Below are positions 35,681 through 48,900 of a DNA stretch of 64,000 nucleotides, piece by piece. Origin of the DNA: Pyxicephalus adspersus (lineage: Eukaryota; Chordata; Amphibia; Anura; Pyxicephalidae). The position numbers were made by a program, and so were the translations under genes. The DNA lies in the NCBI RefSeq assembly GCF_032062135.1, contig NC_092859.1, positions 106,927,795-106,991,794 of the forward strand, written 5' to 3'. The first letter of the stretch is position 1; every line of letters starts with the position of its first letter. The notes under the pieces were generated by a model. It was not told the DNA's origin and did no database searches. It saw only the letters and a list, made by a program, of their open reading frames with translations.

Positions 35681-36235
35681 AGTGCCTTGAAAAGTAGGAC
35701 ATTGCTCTCCTCAACCCATCATTATTAAGACCAGGACCAAGACTAAGTTCCTACAGAGGTTTCTAAGGGATGCTTGAACAATGAGCAGTTTGTCACTGTT
35801 AGGTCAGTTTAATGGGTACCAATAATCTTTTTGGTGTATGTAATATATATTTGCTATATGTAAGTGTGACATTCTTCCCACTGGCCAGCAATGTAGGATA
35901 CATTCTTCCTACTGACCATAACACTAACGTACTGTGACCTGTGGATAAAGTGAATATTTCAAGGTAAAAAGTTATTTCAAGGGGTTCCCCATGTTAGGAG
36001 CACAGGAAACGCTGCATTCTCTGTTAATCAATCTCAAAGGCTGCTAGGGATTCCAAGTGGGGGAGGCATTTGTTCCACTTACCACCAACAAAAACGTTGT
36101 TTCCACTGATGGCCAATGTGATGAAGCATTTTTTTACTGACCATGGTATGGGGCATTCTTTCCATTGACCACCAATGTAAAGGGCACTAACCATAATTGT
36201 AAGGTGGCACCTCTGCCACTGACCATCAATGTAAA
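35681..36235. repeat. Frog dispersed repeat with degenerate minisatellite
   Basis: The later part has repeated units of the form CATTCTT-CCCACTGACCACCAATGTA, about 30 bp each (near 35870, 35902, 36095, 36150 and 36205), with much decay. The earlier part (CTAAGTTCCTACAGAGG, TTCAAGGGGTTCCCC, TCTCAAAGGCTGCTAGG) is a repeat block I associate with ranid genomes. Confidence 0.5.
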
Positions 36236-36284
36236 TAAATAAGTTTTAACAGGAAACTTCTATACTATTATGTTTTTAAGTTGT

Positions 36285-36480
36285 CTTTTATTATAAAAAA
36301 AACAGCAACAACAGATCATATACAAAGTACCAAATATAAAAAAGTACAGAAAAACTAAATACAAAATGTGCTCCCTAGTAGAACAACATTTCAACAAGGG
36401 AAGACAGACAATAAAGACAAAAGAGAAAATAAGGGAGAAAGAGTGGGTCCTGGGGGCGACATATGTTTTTGGATGCATCT
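36285..36480 (-). mobile_element. Probable LINE 3' end, antisense
   Basis: Starts CTTTTATTATAAAA on the plus strand and continues with AACAGATCATATACAAAGTA and AGTACAGAAAAACTAAATAC, which I recall as an antisense LINE 3' untranslated region in frogs. No coding part is visible. Confidence 0.3.
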
Positions 36481-36911
36481 GTTAGCTTTTAAACATCTTG
36501 ACGTCCCTGGTAAGGGTGAGTAACTGAGTGTAGCAACATATTAAAGTGGGATAGCAGGTAAGACTCCCAAGGAGCACACATTGCTGTAAACTTGTCAACA
36601 CAGCCATAAAGTCTGACAGTAAGATGTTCAATTAGTTGAAGATCTTTATTCTGGGAATAAAGTTCGGTGAGTCAAGAAGGGGATCTTTGCCTTGTTCACC
36701 AATGTCAGTGAGTTATGCCCTGCTGAATGATGATGCACTTTGTTATCTGAACAGCTTAATCTAGTCTAAATAACCCTAATGTGCCTCTTTTGTCAAAGAT
36801 GTGGCATTAGATGTTTTCAAATATTCTAACAGGATGTCACATGTAGATAAGAATAGAAATCGCAGTTTTCCAATCAAGTTAGATTCATGAACGGTGAAAA
36901 GCACAAATATA

Positions 36912-37331
36912 CAGTAGAACCCTGGTTATCTGGAACTCAGATAACCGGAAAATTCATAAAATCGGCAACTGACAGCTCTGATTTCTTGATTGGCTCCTGC
37001 AACATCCAATACCTTTGTACCACAATTCTGCTAGGGCTGCGGGAACAATCAGGAGAGCGGCGCTGCCAGGAAAGCAGAGCAGAGCTCCATTGATTGCTCC
37101 GCTCCGTGATTGGCTGAGAAAAGGAAAACCCTCATGAATGTTCAAGCATCATCTGAGTTTCACCTTTTTCGCCATTTAGCACTAGAGGTGAATGGGGACA
37201 AGTTTCCCCATTCAAGTTTAGATCTGAATTGCTGAGAAACCTCAGTTTCAGAGTAACTTCAGTTAACCGGAAACTACACTTATCCTGAATTGGCCATTCC
37301 CCATGGGTGACGGATAACCGAGGTTCTACTG
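36912..37331. mobile_element. Tigger/pogo-type MITE
   Basis: Flanked by TA on both sides (36910-36911, 37332-37333). It starts CAGTAGAACCCTGGTTATCT and ends GATAACCGAGGTTCTACTG, good inverted copies with the pogo/Tigger signature. The interior has TTGATTGGCTCC, GCACTAGAGG and GGGGACAAGTTTCCCC words also found in the block at 20385-21350. No transposase remains. Confidence 0.8.
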
Positions 37332-37445
37332 TATGTGGAAATAGGAATATATTCTGGGTGGGGTGGTGCCACTGTAGCTCTGGAAGATTATATTGAGTAG
37401 TGCGCAAAAGAGCTCTTTCTGCACCCGGTTTAAAGAAAATGCATA

Positions 37446-37781
37446 CAGGTTGACAATCAAAAATCCAGCAACCTTCAGGCCTGAGGTGCACCGGATTTTC
37501 GAAAATTCCAGTTTTTTGAAGATTATACTTACCTACACACACAGGCCGGCCTTCCTCTTGCAGCACCAGCGGACATCAGGCATAGTTCCAGGGAGCAGGC
37601 AGCAGGGACGTCTCAGCATGTATTTAGTTTAGCAAGCAAGACCTAACAGCTGTTTTTGGAGAACAGTGCCATCAAAACATCAGTTGCCACACAGTGTACT
37701 ACAGTCCCCATATTGAAAATGCAATCCGGAAAACTGAAAGAACTGCATTTTCGATTGTCCGGATTTTGGATTGTCAAACTG
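37446..37781. mobile_element. Second TA-flanked Tigger/pogo-type MITE
   Basis: TA flanks at 37444-37445 and 37782-37783. It starts CAGGTTGACAATCAAAAATC and ends GATTTTGGATTGTCAAACTG, inverted copies. CCGGATTTTCGAAAATTCC and TTTCGATTGTCCGGATTTT lie inside the two ends. Only 114 bp separate it from the preceding MITE, but the terminal sequences differ, so it is a distinct family. Confidence 0.75.
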
Positions 37782-39142
37782 TACTAAATAATAATGCATT
37801 GGTACTTCACCCCCTGAGAAATTACTTGTTTTATTCCCTACCATAAGAACATATGTTGAGATGCCAGTCAGAAGTGGGCATCCTATATCATATATTCTGG
37901 AAATGTCTGGTCATAATTTCCTACTGGAAAATTGTTAATGACGTTCTTAGTGCTTTGATGTAGACTTCTATATCTTTGCATGCACTTACTGGGTTTGCTA
38001 TACATACCCTCTCTATGTTAAGTAAGAAACCTTACTTTTGATGTCCTGACTGCTGCCAAAGTCTCTTTACTCAACATTGTAATTCAGCCTCTGATGACTT
38101 AAATGATTTCACCCATTCAACAAAGTGTAAGAAAAATCATGCCCTTTTACATTTCCTTGCAAGTAAATAGGTATTCTAAAATTTAAAAAAATACACATAT
38201 ATATATATATCATACTTTCAATTCACTTTTTATTGTTTTCCTTGTTTTCCTAAAGAATAAAACATTCCACATGCTTCACAAAACCAATTGGCACACATTG
38301 GCTTTTGCTGAACACTAATTTCGCCTAAGTTTCTTTTTCTGTTTTGGGGGGTTTTTTTTGCAACCAATTATTCTTCTTGAATCACTATTTCAGCTTCCCA
38401 TTTATTGCAGCTTTTCATTTTAATACATTGAATGCTGCTCGTTCATAAATCGTCTTTTTGTAAAACCAGCTCCGGTGAAGATGTGGGAGAGACATTGAAA
38501 GCAGAACATGAGATTTATTATTTTTACAACTCTTTTGCAGCTGTGCGTTTGCTTCTTTCCCATTACTTACACAGCAGAATTAATGAAGGATATTGGAACA
38601 TATTATACACACTGTAGGGTGAAAATCTGCCTACACACTGAATAATACATGAAAGAGATAAAAGTGGACTGGAGTGCTAACAGAAACATATCAGTATGTC
38701 AATTCAGCATTTTGCTTTTCATACATTTCTTTGGTATTAATATAAATACATATTTATCACACCCAAGTCCATCTTAACTTTTTATCATATCTTACTAGAA
38801 GTGTTCTAAAGATTGACTAAAAATAGTGACCACTGCAGACTGGTGACCACCTGATTCATCAGATATGAGACAAATATGGGGACTGCTATTACTGGACTCC
38901 CTATAAAAGTGTTAGATTCTAGATTGTTGGACTTCCAAAAGCATGGACATGAAGATCAAATAAAAAATAGAATTTCCAAACTATGTACTTGCCCGGGGTC
39001 AGAGCGTCAAAATAATGGAGTCAAATTAGCACATAAGCCAAGCAAGTAACTTTTAGGATTATCAGCAGCCTACATATTTTCTGCAGACTGTTTCCATGTC
39101 ATAGAGGACTCACAGTAAGAAACATGGCCATGTAAACATGAT
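37782..39142. other. AT-rich stretch, nothing identified
   Basis: A short TA run lies near 38198-38212. No gene or repeat recognised. Confidence 0.4.
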
Positions 39143-39344
39143 GAGCCTGATTTATTTAAGTACAAAACTAGAGAAAATTTACTATCATGGGGGAACCTGG
39201 GCGATCCAACAACACTGGAATGGATTTCCTAAATACCATTTGCTTATATTAATATCCATTCCAGGTTTGCTTGATTGCCCAGGTTCTTCAAAACCAGTCT
39301 ATTTTCAACAGTGTTAAAGATCTTTATTAATTTATTAGACCTGA
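39143..39344. mobile_element. Palindromic MITE, diverged
   Basis: GAGCCTGATTTATTTAAG at the left and TTTATTAGACCTGAT at the right. The inverted core is TGGAATGGATTTCC and ATATCCATTCCAGGTTTGC. More diverged than the 15337 copy. Confidence 0.7.
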
Positions 39345-41374
39345 TTATTCTATGCCAATAAGTATTTTCTTTATTCTTCAAATTATCAAAGAAAGGCACC
39401 TGGTAAAAAAAATGTATTGGTCTCTACACATTAACAAATGTATTTACTGTTTTATCATTAACTCTAAGCACGGACGACACACAAGGGTCATCTGGAGTCA
39501 TCAAGTCCTTGGGTGGGGTTGTTTTTCTGGTCACAGATACCAAAGTAGATGGCCAGCCCCTTGAGGATTTAACAATTTATGTGAGTAATGTAAGTAGTAT
39601 TTGTAAAGTGTAAAGTGTAAATTTTGGCAGATTTAAAAAAAAATGCACATTTATTCTGGGTATGTTAAAAAATTAAATTAATGTTACCTAGTCCCACAGT
39701 CAGTATTAATTCCAGCTTCTGTATATCTGTAACCAAATGGACTACATTTCATTTCAGCCAAACTGTACTTTTTTTGTAGATTTTTCTGAATCTAACTAAT
39801 AGAACTTGTTGCATGGGGGAACACAGTGATGACCTCATCAGCTATATGCCATCCCACGGTTATGTAATTGCCTTTGTCAAACTATATACCTTTCTGTATT
39901 TAAACTGCCTATTTAGCTGCTTAACCATGCTTACATTTGAAATAAATAGACTTTTATAATGAATAAGATCATTTAGTATGCTGTATTTAAAAAACCCAAA
40001 AAACAATAGAAAGAATGTTACACAAAAGGAGTTTCGGAAATTCTAACTAGTTCGGCTCTTATACTTGTATGCCCCTTATTGACCAAAGAAACTTTTACAT
40101 TTTCAGCTATAGGTCTATTGTGTTGGCAATAACTTTGTCAAAATGTCAGACAATAATGTAATAGATGTACTGTTTTTTTTAAGTGCAAACAAGGCAAACT
40201 CCTTCCATGCAGTCTGTAGACAAGGACAAAATATAACAAAACAAAAAGCATCTTTTTTCTAGTTAAGTTATCCAAACACAAATTTGAAATCAACAAGCAT
40301 TCCTGACAAAAAAGTACACTTTTTATTTTATAATTTAAATGATAGCAGAGTTATTTACAAATAGTGGGTTATTAAAAAAATGAATAAAATAATACTAGGA
40401 AAAGCTTTATTTTATTGTTATATATAGATGTAAAAAGATAATCCACAGAAAAATAACTTCTAAGGAAAAAAAAGGATGAATAGGTTAATAAGGACAGAAT
40501 ATGCTTAGCTAACAGTTACCAAAAAGGTTAAATAGGAATCTAGGTGTTTAATAATAATAATAATAATAGGGGCATATTAAAAATGTAAATAGAAAAAAAT
40601 AGACCCACAGACTTGGTCAGGGTTGAAAAATCAAAAATCAAAAAAGGTGTTGCAATTCTACAGGTTTTTTTTGACGTTTTCATACAGGATATTTCCTTTT
40701 TCAACCCAAACACTGGGCAAAATTTAGGCAATTAGGTCTTCTCCAGTCGATTGACTGTCAAAATGTCAAAAGCACAGTACCATTTTTTTTTCTTTGTCAA
40801 ATCCAAATGTTCTTGCCAAATTTAAAATGTATTCCACATTGAGTTTTTGAAATGACTATAAAGCCCCTGGACATTTTACTGTCACCAAACTTGCATGGGA
40901 TGTGCCCTAGGTAAACAAAATGAAAACAAAAAATGTTTCTATCTAAAGTCTTTTAAAGACAACCAATGATATCTATTTGTATGGAAACCAAAGAACCGTT
41001 AAATACAAATAAATAAATAAATAAATAAGGTTAAATACAAAACCTTTGACCAAAATATTGTCACCAAACAAATCTGAAGGTGAATGTATCATAACTCACT
41101 GTTCCCTGTCACACCTAATGGGGAGCGCCTAGGAGAAGCAAACTGGTGACTTCTTTGCAGCAAAGCAGTTCAGGTGCCACTAGGGTCATTCTTTGCAGGG
41201 AGCGCTGGTAAGGTGGTGAGGACCAGGGGCCATTTAGATTGCACCTCAGGTAATCCAGTGTCATCTACAGGAGGGGGGGACGGCCAGTGACAGATGGATC
41301 AAGCTGACAGAGCATGGAATTAGGAATGTTTAAGGCAGGACAGGATTGAATTCAGGAACCAATCTGCTCATTGC
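39345..41374. other. Mostly AT-rich stretch
   Basis: No gene supported. Simple repeats: (TAA)n at 40549-40568 and (AAAT)n at 41005-41028. A GC-richer part at 41100-41290 looks like old repeat but is unassigned. Confidence 0.4.
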
Positions 41375-42000
41375 TGCAGCACAAACTCTAAAAACCCCAT
41401 TCAGCTGTCAACAGTCCCTCAAGTTCAACCAGGAGGGAAATAAACATATCCCAGATATAAAACCCTATAAGACATAGTTGGTCCAGAGGAAGGCAAAAAA
41501 ACCCAGGTACAATTCGCTCCAACAGGGGAAAAAAATCCTTCCTGATTCTATGAAGCAATCGGATGTTCCCTGGATCAACAGTCACTGTTATATTTACTTT
41601 AAAGCCCTAATACCCATTTATAATATGTGCTTCTAGAAAAGCATCCAGCTTTTTCTTAAAGCAATCTATAGTAGTTGCTGAAACTACTTCCTGGGGGAGC
41701 GGATTCCACATTTTCACAGACCTTACAGTGAAGAATTCCTTCCTTATCCACCAATTAAACTTCTTTTCCTCCAAACACAAAGAGTGCCTTCTTGTTCTTT
41801 GTAGTAAATAATTGTTCTCTAAATGGAACGTTTATATATTTATACAGGGTGATCATATCCCCCCCTTAAACGTCTCATCTCAAGGGAGAATAGGTTCAGT
41901 TCAGCTAATCTTTTTTCATAGCTGAGCTGCTCTATTACTTTTATTAGTTTAGTTGCCCTTTCTGCACTCTCATCTACTCCTGTTGTTTTTCTGAGTTTGA
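41375..42000 (-). pseudogene. CR1-type LINE ORF2 C-terminal fragment
   Basis: Minus-strand reading gives SAERATKLIKVIEQLSYEKR and LNLFSLEMRRLRG at about 41990-41850. This is the conserved end of CR1-type reverse transcriptase ORFs (QKRF/RATK..., LSYEERL..L.LFSLE.RRLRGD). After a frame break comes EFFTVRSVKMWNPLPQEVV (about 41740-41680), matching the usual FF..R.V..WN.LP..VV block, then KKLDAFL. A 3' stretch down to about 41375 is rich in antisense words (CCTCAAGTTCAACCAGGAGG, AAAAATCCTTCCTGATTC) that I recall in this repeat. It is 5' truncated with frameshifts, the usual fate of LINE copies. Confidence 0.7.
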
Positions 42001-43612
42001 AGTCTTCAGCCATCTTTATGGGACAGCTGGGGATGATATATCTCTTGGGCATGCATATGGAAGCTGCTTCATCTTGGCATGGGACTGTGCCATGCCAGTA
42101 CACAGAAATGCTTATAAAACTGACAGATAGCTAGGCTGTATATTTAAACATTTTCTTTGTAGCAGCCCTATAGCATAAGTGCAGGAGCAAAATACTTCAG
42201 TACTAATTAAACTCCATAAAGACAGAAGCCTTCACTTTAGTATTTATTAATATCTCTTTATTGTCAGGCCAAATAAAGCAAAAAATATCCAGTGCTACAG
42301 TACACAAATGAATGTGTTTTGATTTATTTTGCACCCAACTTTGCAGGTCAAATCATGTCAACAATTACTATTATGCTTGGCCAACTGGGCTAAGCTATTG
42401 TACTTTAACTGGCCTTTAAATGGTTTTATCCTTTTTTTCTGCCCAACACTTGTACGTCTACCATGATTTTTCTATTTACAACCTAGAATAAAAGCTTGTA
42501 AAAAGCAGTACATGATATGAAGTCTACACATGGAAGCTGGATTCTGCTGATTTGCCTTAGGCTCAGCGTTAGAAGATTTGTAATTGCTGTAATGAATATC
42601 AATTATTCTTGGTACAATTATTACAAAGCTTGTAATAATGTTAAGATAAAGCAGAATGTCCAAATTTTGCTTCATTGATCTTCAAATAGTTGGCCAGTAA
42701 TGAATATGTAAACGTTTGACCATGGCATTGAAAGGTATTTTTGGTAGTAATAGTCAAACCCCTTTAAAGGGTTTAGCATCTATTCTCCTTACCTGCTCAG
42801 GGCTAAGTGACAAGATATTTCTGCTGTAATTAGGAGGAGTGTTTAAACGTTAGGGCATTAGCATATTGATTGACTAACTCTGAATATAATATATTGGTGC
42901 TATGATATAATACCCAATGTAGATTTCCCCAACCATCGTATATATTTATAGCTGATTTAAAATAGAAAACATATAATAAAATAAAACCTAAAGTTGATAT
43001 TAGGACATGTTCATAATTTAAAAGCTACTGAGACGTGGAAAGTTTCAATGAAGGAATAAAAAAGGACTCTCAGCTAGGCTAAGAATACCTCCAGGGGCTT
43101 CAGTGTATTACTCCTTAGCTTTGGAAACCAGGCAATTTTATCTATTTTTTTCTGTACACTTGAAATGTCACATAAAAAGGATTTTGGGCTTGATTGCACA
43201 AGATGCACATGCTAAAAAGGAAGCCTAAATAAAAAAAAATCAAAAAAGGGCAAAAAAGGACATTCCTAATGTTAACAAAAACAAGTATTTAAAAGACATA
43301 AGTTTGCAAGTTATAGTCAAAAAATACAGAAGAAAAAATATTAAAAGCACACAAAATAAATATTAAATCTATAAGTAAAATCAAGCAGCTACATGTTTTA
43401 TACAACACAGACAATCACAAGAAAGGCTCATTATTTACTGTATTCTGTGACTTTTTTTTAGATGTTTATAAAAATGATCCTCAGAGAGAACCATGTAGAT
43501 AGAATTTAACTGCTAAACTCTCCTTCTGAAAATGCCCCCTTAATGATGACATGATGATCTTCTAATTCCAAAACTGTCACTGACAGTTATAAGCAGTGAG
43601 TGAAGACACAAT
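42001..43612. other. AT-rich stretch, nothing identified
   Basis: No repeat or gene recognised. Confidence 0.4.
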
Positions 43613-43880
43613 GGGCCTGATTTATCAGAGCTTTTCAAGTCTGGAAAAGATAGGCTATAATGGGAGAATCCGTGTGATCCAGCAAACATGGAATGTATTT
43701 GTTTAAAGCCAAATTATTTCAATCCATTGCAGGTTTGCTTGATCACCCCTGTTTAGGATTGAAAACATTTAACTAATAGCAATGACATTGCTATTAAAAT
43801 CTGTCCAAGGTTTGCTGGACCACCTAGGTTTTCCATTATAAATTATCTTCCATCTTGGAGAGCTTTAATAATTTAGACCC
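43613..43880. mobile_element. Palindromic MITE with extra internal copy
   Basis: GGGCCTGATTTATCAGAGC at the left, GGAGAGCTTTAATAATTTAG at the right. The CAGGTTTGCTTGATCACC and AAGGTTTGCTGGACCACC arms occur in direct order, so part of the core seems duplicated compared with the 224-bp copy at 15337. Confidence 0.7.
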
Positions 43881-45131
43881 AGTAAGTCTGGATGACCTGT
43901 ACTTGGCAATAAGCATGTACATAAAGAGTGGCTAGTAATGGTGACCAAAGTATTTGTTTCAACATAAGTTTTCTCAACACTAGAAAAATTAAAAACATTC
44001 CCTTGGACAGCTAAAACAATCCTGTCGGCAAAGTAATAAAAAATCAAAGTAGTATTAGATGACATCAGAAAGTTAGAAGTATCTGTTTGTTGCTATAGAT
44101 AATGTTTGACATACTATTAAAAATTATTTTATCTCATAGTTCACCTGTAGAAAAGTGCAACATGAAAAAAATATTGTAAATGGATGGGAAAAAAAACAAA
44201 ATATAAAAATAGCACGCTACAGTTTGTAAGGTGTCAGAATCATATATTTAATCTCTAACAATGCTGTTGTCCCCCTACAACAAAAATACATTTCCAAGTT
44301 TCTGATGTGGTGCACCCCTCCCTCATCCTATAACACAGTACTTTGTGGGCTCCTGGAACACCTTTTAGAAGTTTTAGACTTAGTGGGAACAATTTGTAAG
44401 AAGTTGGAACAACCTTATGGTGGTCTTTTATTTATTTTTGTCTTTGTTTTTGTACCCTGAATGCTGAACAGTGGTTACTGTGAGTCGTCGATATATTAAC
44501 TAATTTCTTAGAACTTTAAAAAGGAAAGATCTTTAATGTTTATTTAACTTAAACATCTGAAATCATAAAGGCTAAATTGTTTGGTGTTTTCAATGCAACA
44601 ATCTCCATGGATATGATGGTATAGACAAAGGAAGACTTCATTGGGAAAGCAGTGGCTGAAAACAAACTTGAATGACAGGGACCATTGAACTCAATATGAA
44701 CTGTTTTAGACAAAAGCTGCAGAGACCTTTATAAAGACAACATCTATGTAATGGCTAAACCCAAAGCTAAGATTTAATTTGACTTTCACCTACTTTTCTT
44801 TTGTGCTGATAAATTGTTTGCATGCTTTTTTGTTTGTTGCAATACCAATGGAGATTGTTGCTTTTAATGTACTAAAATCGTTGGCTGGTATGGTTACAGA
44901 TCCTCCAGCATAATGGGCATCAATGCTTTTATAGAGCCTGACAAGTCATCCTTTTACCATTGACCAATTTTACTGACCACAGCTGAACAAAACATGCAGC
45001 TAAACTGGTCTACAGGAGAGCACAGATAAAGAAAAGATAATCGCTGTTGTTTTTTCATTGAAGTATGCAAAAATAATATTATGTTCTCTAATTATGTTGT
45101 TCACATACACTTGATCACCCCATGTACATTA
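43881..45131. other. AT-rich stretch, nothing identified
   Basis: No repeat or gene recognised. Confidence 0.4.
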
Positions 45132-45297
45132 TTTTATTTTTACACAGTATTTATATAGCGCCAATATACTATGCACTATACAAACACAGAGAGAACCTGT
45201 AAACTCCATGCAGATAGTGTGCTGGCCAAGGTTCGAACCTGGGACCTAGCGCTGCGAAAGACAGAGTGTTAATCTCTGAGCCATTGTGCTGTATCCT
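45132..45297 (-). mobile_element. V-SINE, internally deleted
   Basis: The tRNA-like head in reverse (TGGCTCAGAGATTAACAC-like, B box CCAGGTTCGAACC at about 45228-45243) is joined to CTGCATGGAGTTTACAGGTT and directly to the tail (TATAGCGCCAATATACTA in plus orientation). Most of the core and part of the tail are missing. Confidence 0.75.
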
Positions 45298-45689
45298 AAT
45301 ACATAATATTAAAAACTAAATCCAGGTGCATCCAAAAAATTGGTTCTCTAATGCTTACTGTTGGTTACCGGCCAAAGAAAAATAGAAAAGCTTATTTCCT
45401 GCCAGCATTCTGAAGGAGAGGACTCTCACACTCTGTATGGAACCAGCAGTCTCTCTGCAGAGGTTGAATACACCTCCAGTTTTAGTCAAACTTAGATCTC
45501 TCTATCTGAAGAACTGTCGAACTCAGGATCCAAGCCTATGCCGACAGACCCACACGTATAACAAAGACCTGACTCTGCACCTGCTGGCAGGGGAGCAGTA
45601 GTTTTAATTTGCAAGTATTATATTGATAACAGGTCTACTTAGTATTACACGTATCACCTACAGAAAGCCCCTATTTTCCTTAGGTGGCT
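45298..45689. other. Unclassified stretch
   Basis: Mixed composition; possible old repeat. No gene recognised. Confidence 0.3.
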
Positions 45690-45935
45690 AGTTGTGTCGT
45701 TTCCCTGCACACGGTTGCCTCCAGGACTTCTGTGCACAAAGAATGGAATCTAGGCGATGGTCAATAGGAGGCCATACACTCTGGTGTCAGGAACCAGATG
45801 ATGCCCAGATAAAGTAGTACAGTACAGGAGCAAATCAGAAAACAGAGCCAAAGGTCATACACCGGCAATCAGTCCATCCAACAAGGTAAAGACAAAGCAG
45901 AGCACACTAACTATCATTGCCCACCAAAATAATAC
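45690..45935. repeat. Dispersed repeat shared with 32.0 kb
   Basis: GCACACGGTTGCCTCCAGGA, GGAATCTAGGCGATGG, GAACCAGATGATGCCCAGAT and CAATCAGTCCATCCAACAAG parallel the blocks at 31935-32290 in the same order and orientation. Confidence 0.45.
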
Positions 45936-48900
45936 TGGCTAGTGAAAATAACCCTCCCACCAGAGACCAGGCACCCAACATACAGTGTTTTGAATGCCAA
46001 AGTTTCTTAAAAGGACAGAAGTTAGGACTTACTGTCTGCAAGAGAAGCTACTATAAGGTATATTTTTTAGGGGTCATTTGTATATAATTTTTTTCACCTG
46101 GGTCATTTTAGACTGTGAAGTACCCTATTGCAAATTTTAAGAATTGCAAGATCAATAACAATGTTTTCTAAACATTTTGTTTTCAAAGTTATAATTGTTA
46201 AAGATAGCTTTTTAAATTTAGTGTATCAATATGAATGCCTTGTGGGGGTCGGGAAGTATTTTCTGCTAAAAGACAGGATTGGCCTTGGTTGTCTGGGGGT
46301 TGCTTTACCTCCCTTTGGATAAAAGCAACAAAGCTGAGGGTGAACTTGGCAAACACTTAATGAACAGGCTTCCGAGGAAGGAAGAAGAATGCAGGTCATA
46401 TTCATTAGACCTTCCCAGCACCGAAGAAACAGTTGTTATACGAGGTTTCCTCTGATATCTGTGCTGTGTCAGAGCATGAAACTGCCCATAGACACAAGAT
46501 TACTTGAACATATTACAATAAAATAATATAAAATACTCACTTCTCATTCATCATTTTAAAAGTAGCTGTGTCTAATTTCTAATTATAAAATTTAAACATA
46601 AGTTTATAGAGCTCACAGATAATGTCTCTCTTTTTTTTTAAACCACTAGGGGAAGTTACAGTAAATCCAAATGATAAATCCAAAACCCCATTGTGCCACT
46701 TACTTTTCCATAATAAACAGTAGAGGTATTGCTACAAGACAACAGGAAACACCACTTGATTGGCATCCAAAAGTCTTCCTATCAAATGAAAAATATTCTA
46801 CTGGCTATACTATATATACTATACTGGCTATACTATGTGGCTCTCAATTCCCTACAGTGAAGATATTTGTAGACTATTTTAAACTAATAAATGGCAAAGT
46901 TAGGAGGAGTGATCTGGGCGACAACATTTTATTACAACTATTTCAGTGTAAAGTTGGGAATCTAAGTAAGGGAGGAAACTCCTCTCATGGGCAAATATTA
47001 CTACAACTCCCCATAGTAAATATTTTCCCTTTTCACTTGTTCTGGTGACACTTTCAGATTATGAACTTTTCTTCCCTATTCTAGTGACGGAAATACTAAA
47101 ATAAAAAATGAAACAGTCGTTGGATCACTGGATCAGCATACAGTATTTGTCTTCCTATTTTAATTGATGTTGTTGATTTATCATATTATATTATACTTTA
47201 TTATTACATTGAAATAAATCAAAAGGTAATATAGGAAGAGTTGGAACTGCTGAATTTTAAACAAATTTCCTTTGATTTAGGGCAGTATTCTCTTGTCCTT
47301 ACACAATACATTTCAGGCTCAGTGTTCTCTTTTTCCTTAATTTAAAATTTATGTGCACTACAGAGGTAGTAGACAAAAAATAAATGATATATTATGCAGT
47401 GTAATGTGTTTAAATATTTATTTTGCCTGTGATATTTATGGTTAATACATCTGCACATGGATTGGCAGATATCTACGCTCACTAAATTCACACATTTTGA
47501 GGAATCTTGGCAATCAGTCAGTTAGATGAAATGACATCCTGAGCTGATGCTGCTCTAATATCTGTTGCCCGTAGCCTAGAGACTTCACAGTTCACAAGCT
47601 GTGATGTTTCTTTTGTCTTGACCCTGTTGAAACTGCTGATGGCTTTGTAACAAAGTCATTTGTATTAGAACAGACTGAGAGAGCTGCAGGGGAAGGAAAC
47701 ACAGTCATTGCTGCCCTAAGGGACCCACTTTACAAAAATCTCATTAGTTAAATGGAGGAAAGTAGCATATATTAGGATATATTGGTTCCTTTGCTACTAA
47801 ATACCACAATTAAATTCCATTACATCTAGCTGTCACATTAGTGGATTGAATAAAATATATTTTTTGATAACTTTTGTTTTTGCACCCCTGAAGAATAACT
47901 GGCATATTCTTAGTTCATTGCTATTGGACATCAAAATTGTTATAAAAGGTATAAAATATGTTACAATGTTTTTTTACTATTAAAAGAAATTTCCATTTTA
48001 ACTTTGTGAGTTCCTGGGGCCATCCCCACAATGATGTAAGATTATAGCTGAGCTTGAGGCCACTACAAAAATTATTGCTGATCGCTGAGCAAATAATAAC
48101 CTTCTTCCTACTCCTCTTTAACTCAATGCTAGCATTAAAAAAATAAAAACCACACAACTTTTTTTTATCTTTTTACCCAGCTATAACCGTGATTATGCAA
48201 TGCTTCAGTTCTTTAAGAATCTTTCCTCCTACAAGAGGCGAGATCCTTGTAGAATGGTCACCATCCAATTCATCATCATTTAACCAAACGTTTCACAAAA
48301 ATATGTAGTTACCAGTCCAAATTAGAAACTCTTTAGTAGAGAAAACCACTGTTCACCTGGAGTTCTGTTTGTTTTAAGTCTCATGTATGTGAGCACATCT
48401 TTGTCACTTTGTCAAAAATAGGGCCCCAAAAAGCACCAAAGGATCATGCATAATATCCAGTATATGTAATAGTATAGAATACTGTAAGAAAGGAGATGGC
48501 CAGGCAATCCGCATATGCTACAGGACTTACAAAATTAAAATAAAAGGGTATAAGTGACCAGTATAGCATTTACAGTCATTGTAAAATAAAAAAAGTTTAG
48601 CAAACTTTGTACTATGCACTTATCATGGCCCCCTTCGATGAGGGAACAAAAGATACTTCAGTACCAGGCTCTGAATAAAAGAGCCTTGACTTTTGCAATG
48701 CTGGAACTTTAAGACATGCGGGAGTAACCTATTAAACCTTTCTAGAGTCCAAAGCTTTCTGATGGCGGTCCTGCATCCTAGAGATTTCTTGATGTTAAAA
48801 CTATCACCAATCGTCTGCTGTATAGCAAATCATGTATTAGTTTGTTTTCTGGCTGATAAATTATTACCCTTCTAGGAGTCCCTTCTATATAAAAGAGGCA

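Noticed and set aside
36900..37340. Regulatory palindrome or CpG island promoter
   Set aside because: The inverted ends and TA flanks identify a MITE; no promoter element or adjacent gene supports regulation.
46671..47048. 125-codon plus-strand frame
   Set aside because: No recognisable domain or repeat protein; its length is unremarkable for one of hundreds of random frames in 64 kb.
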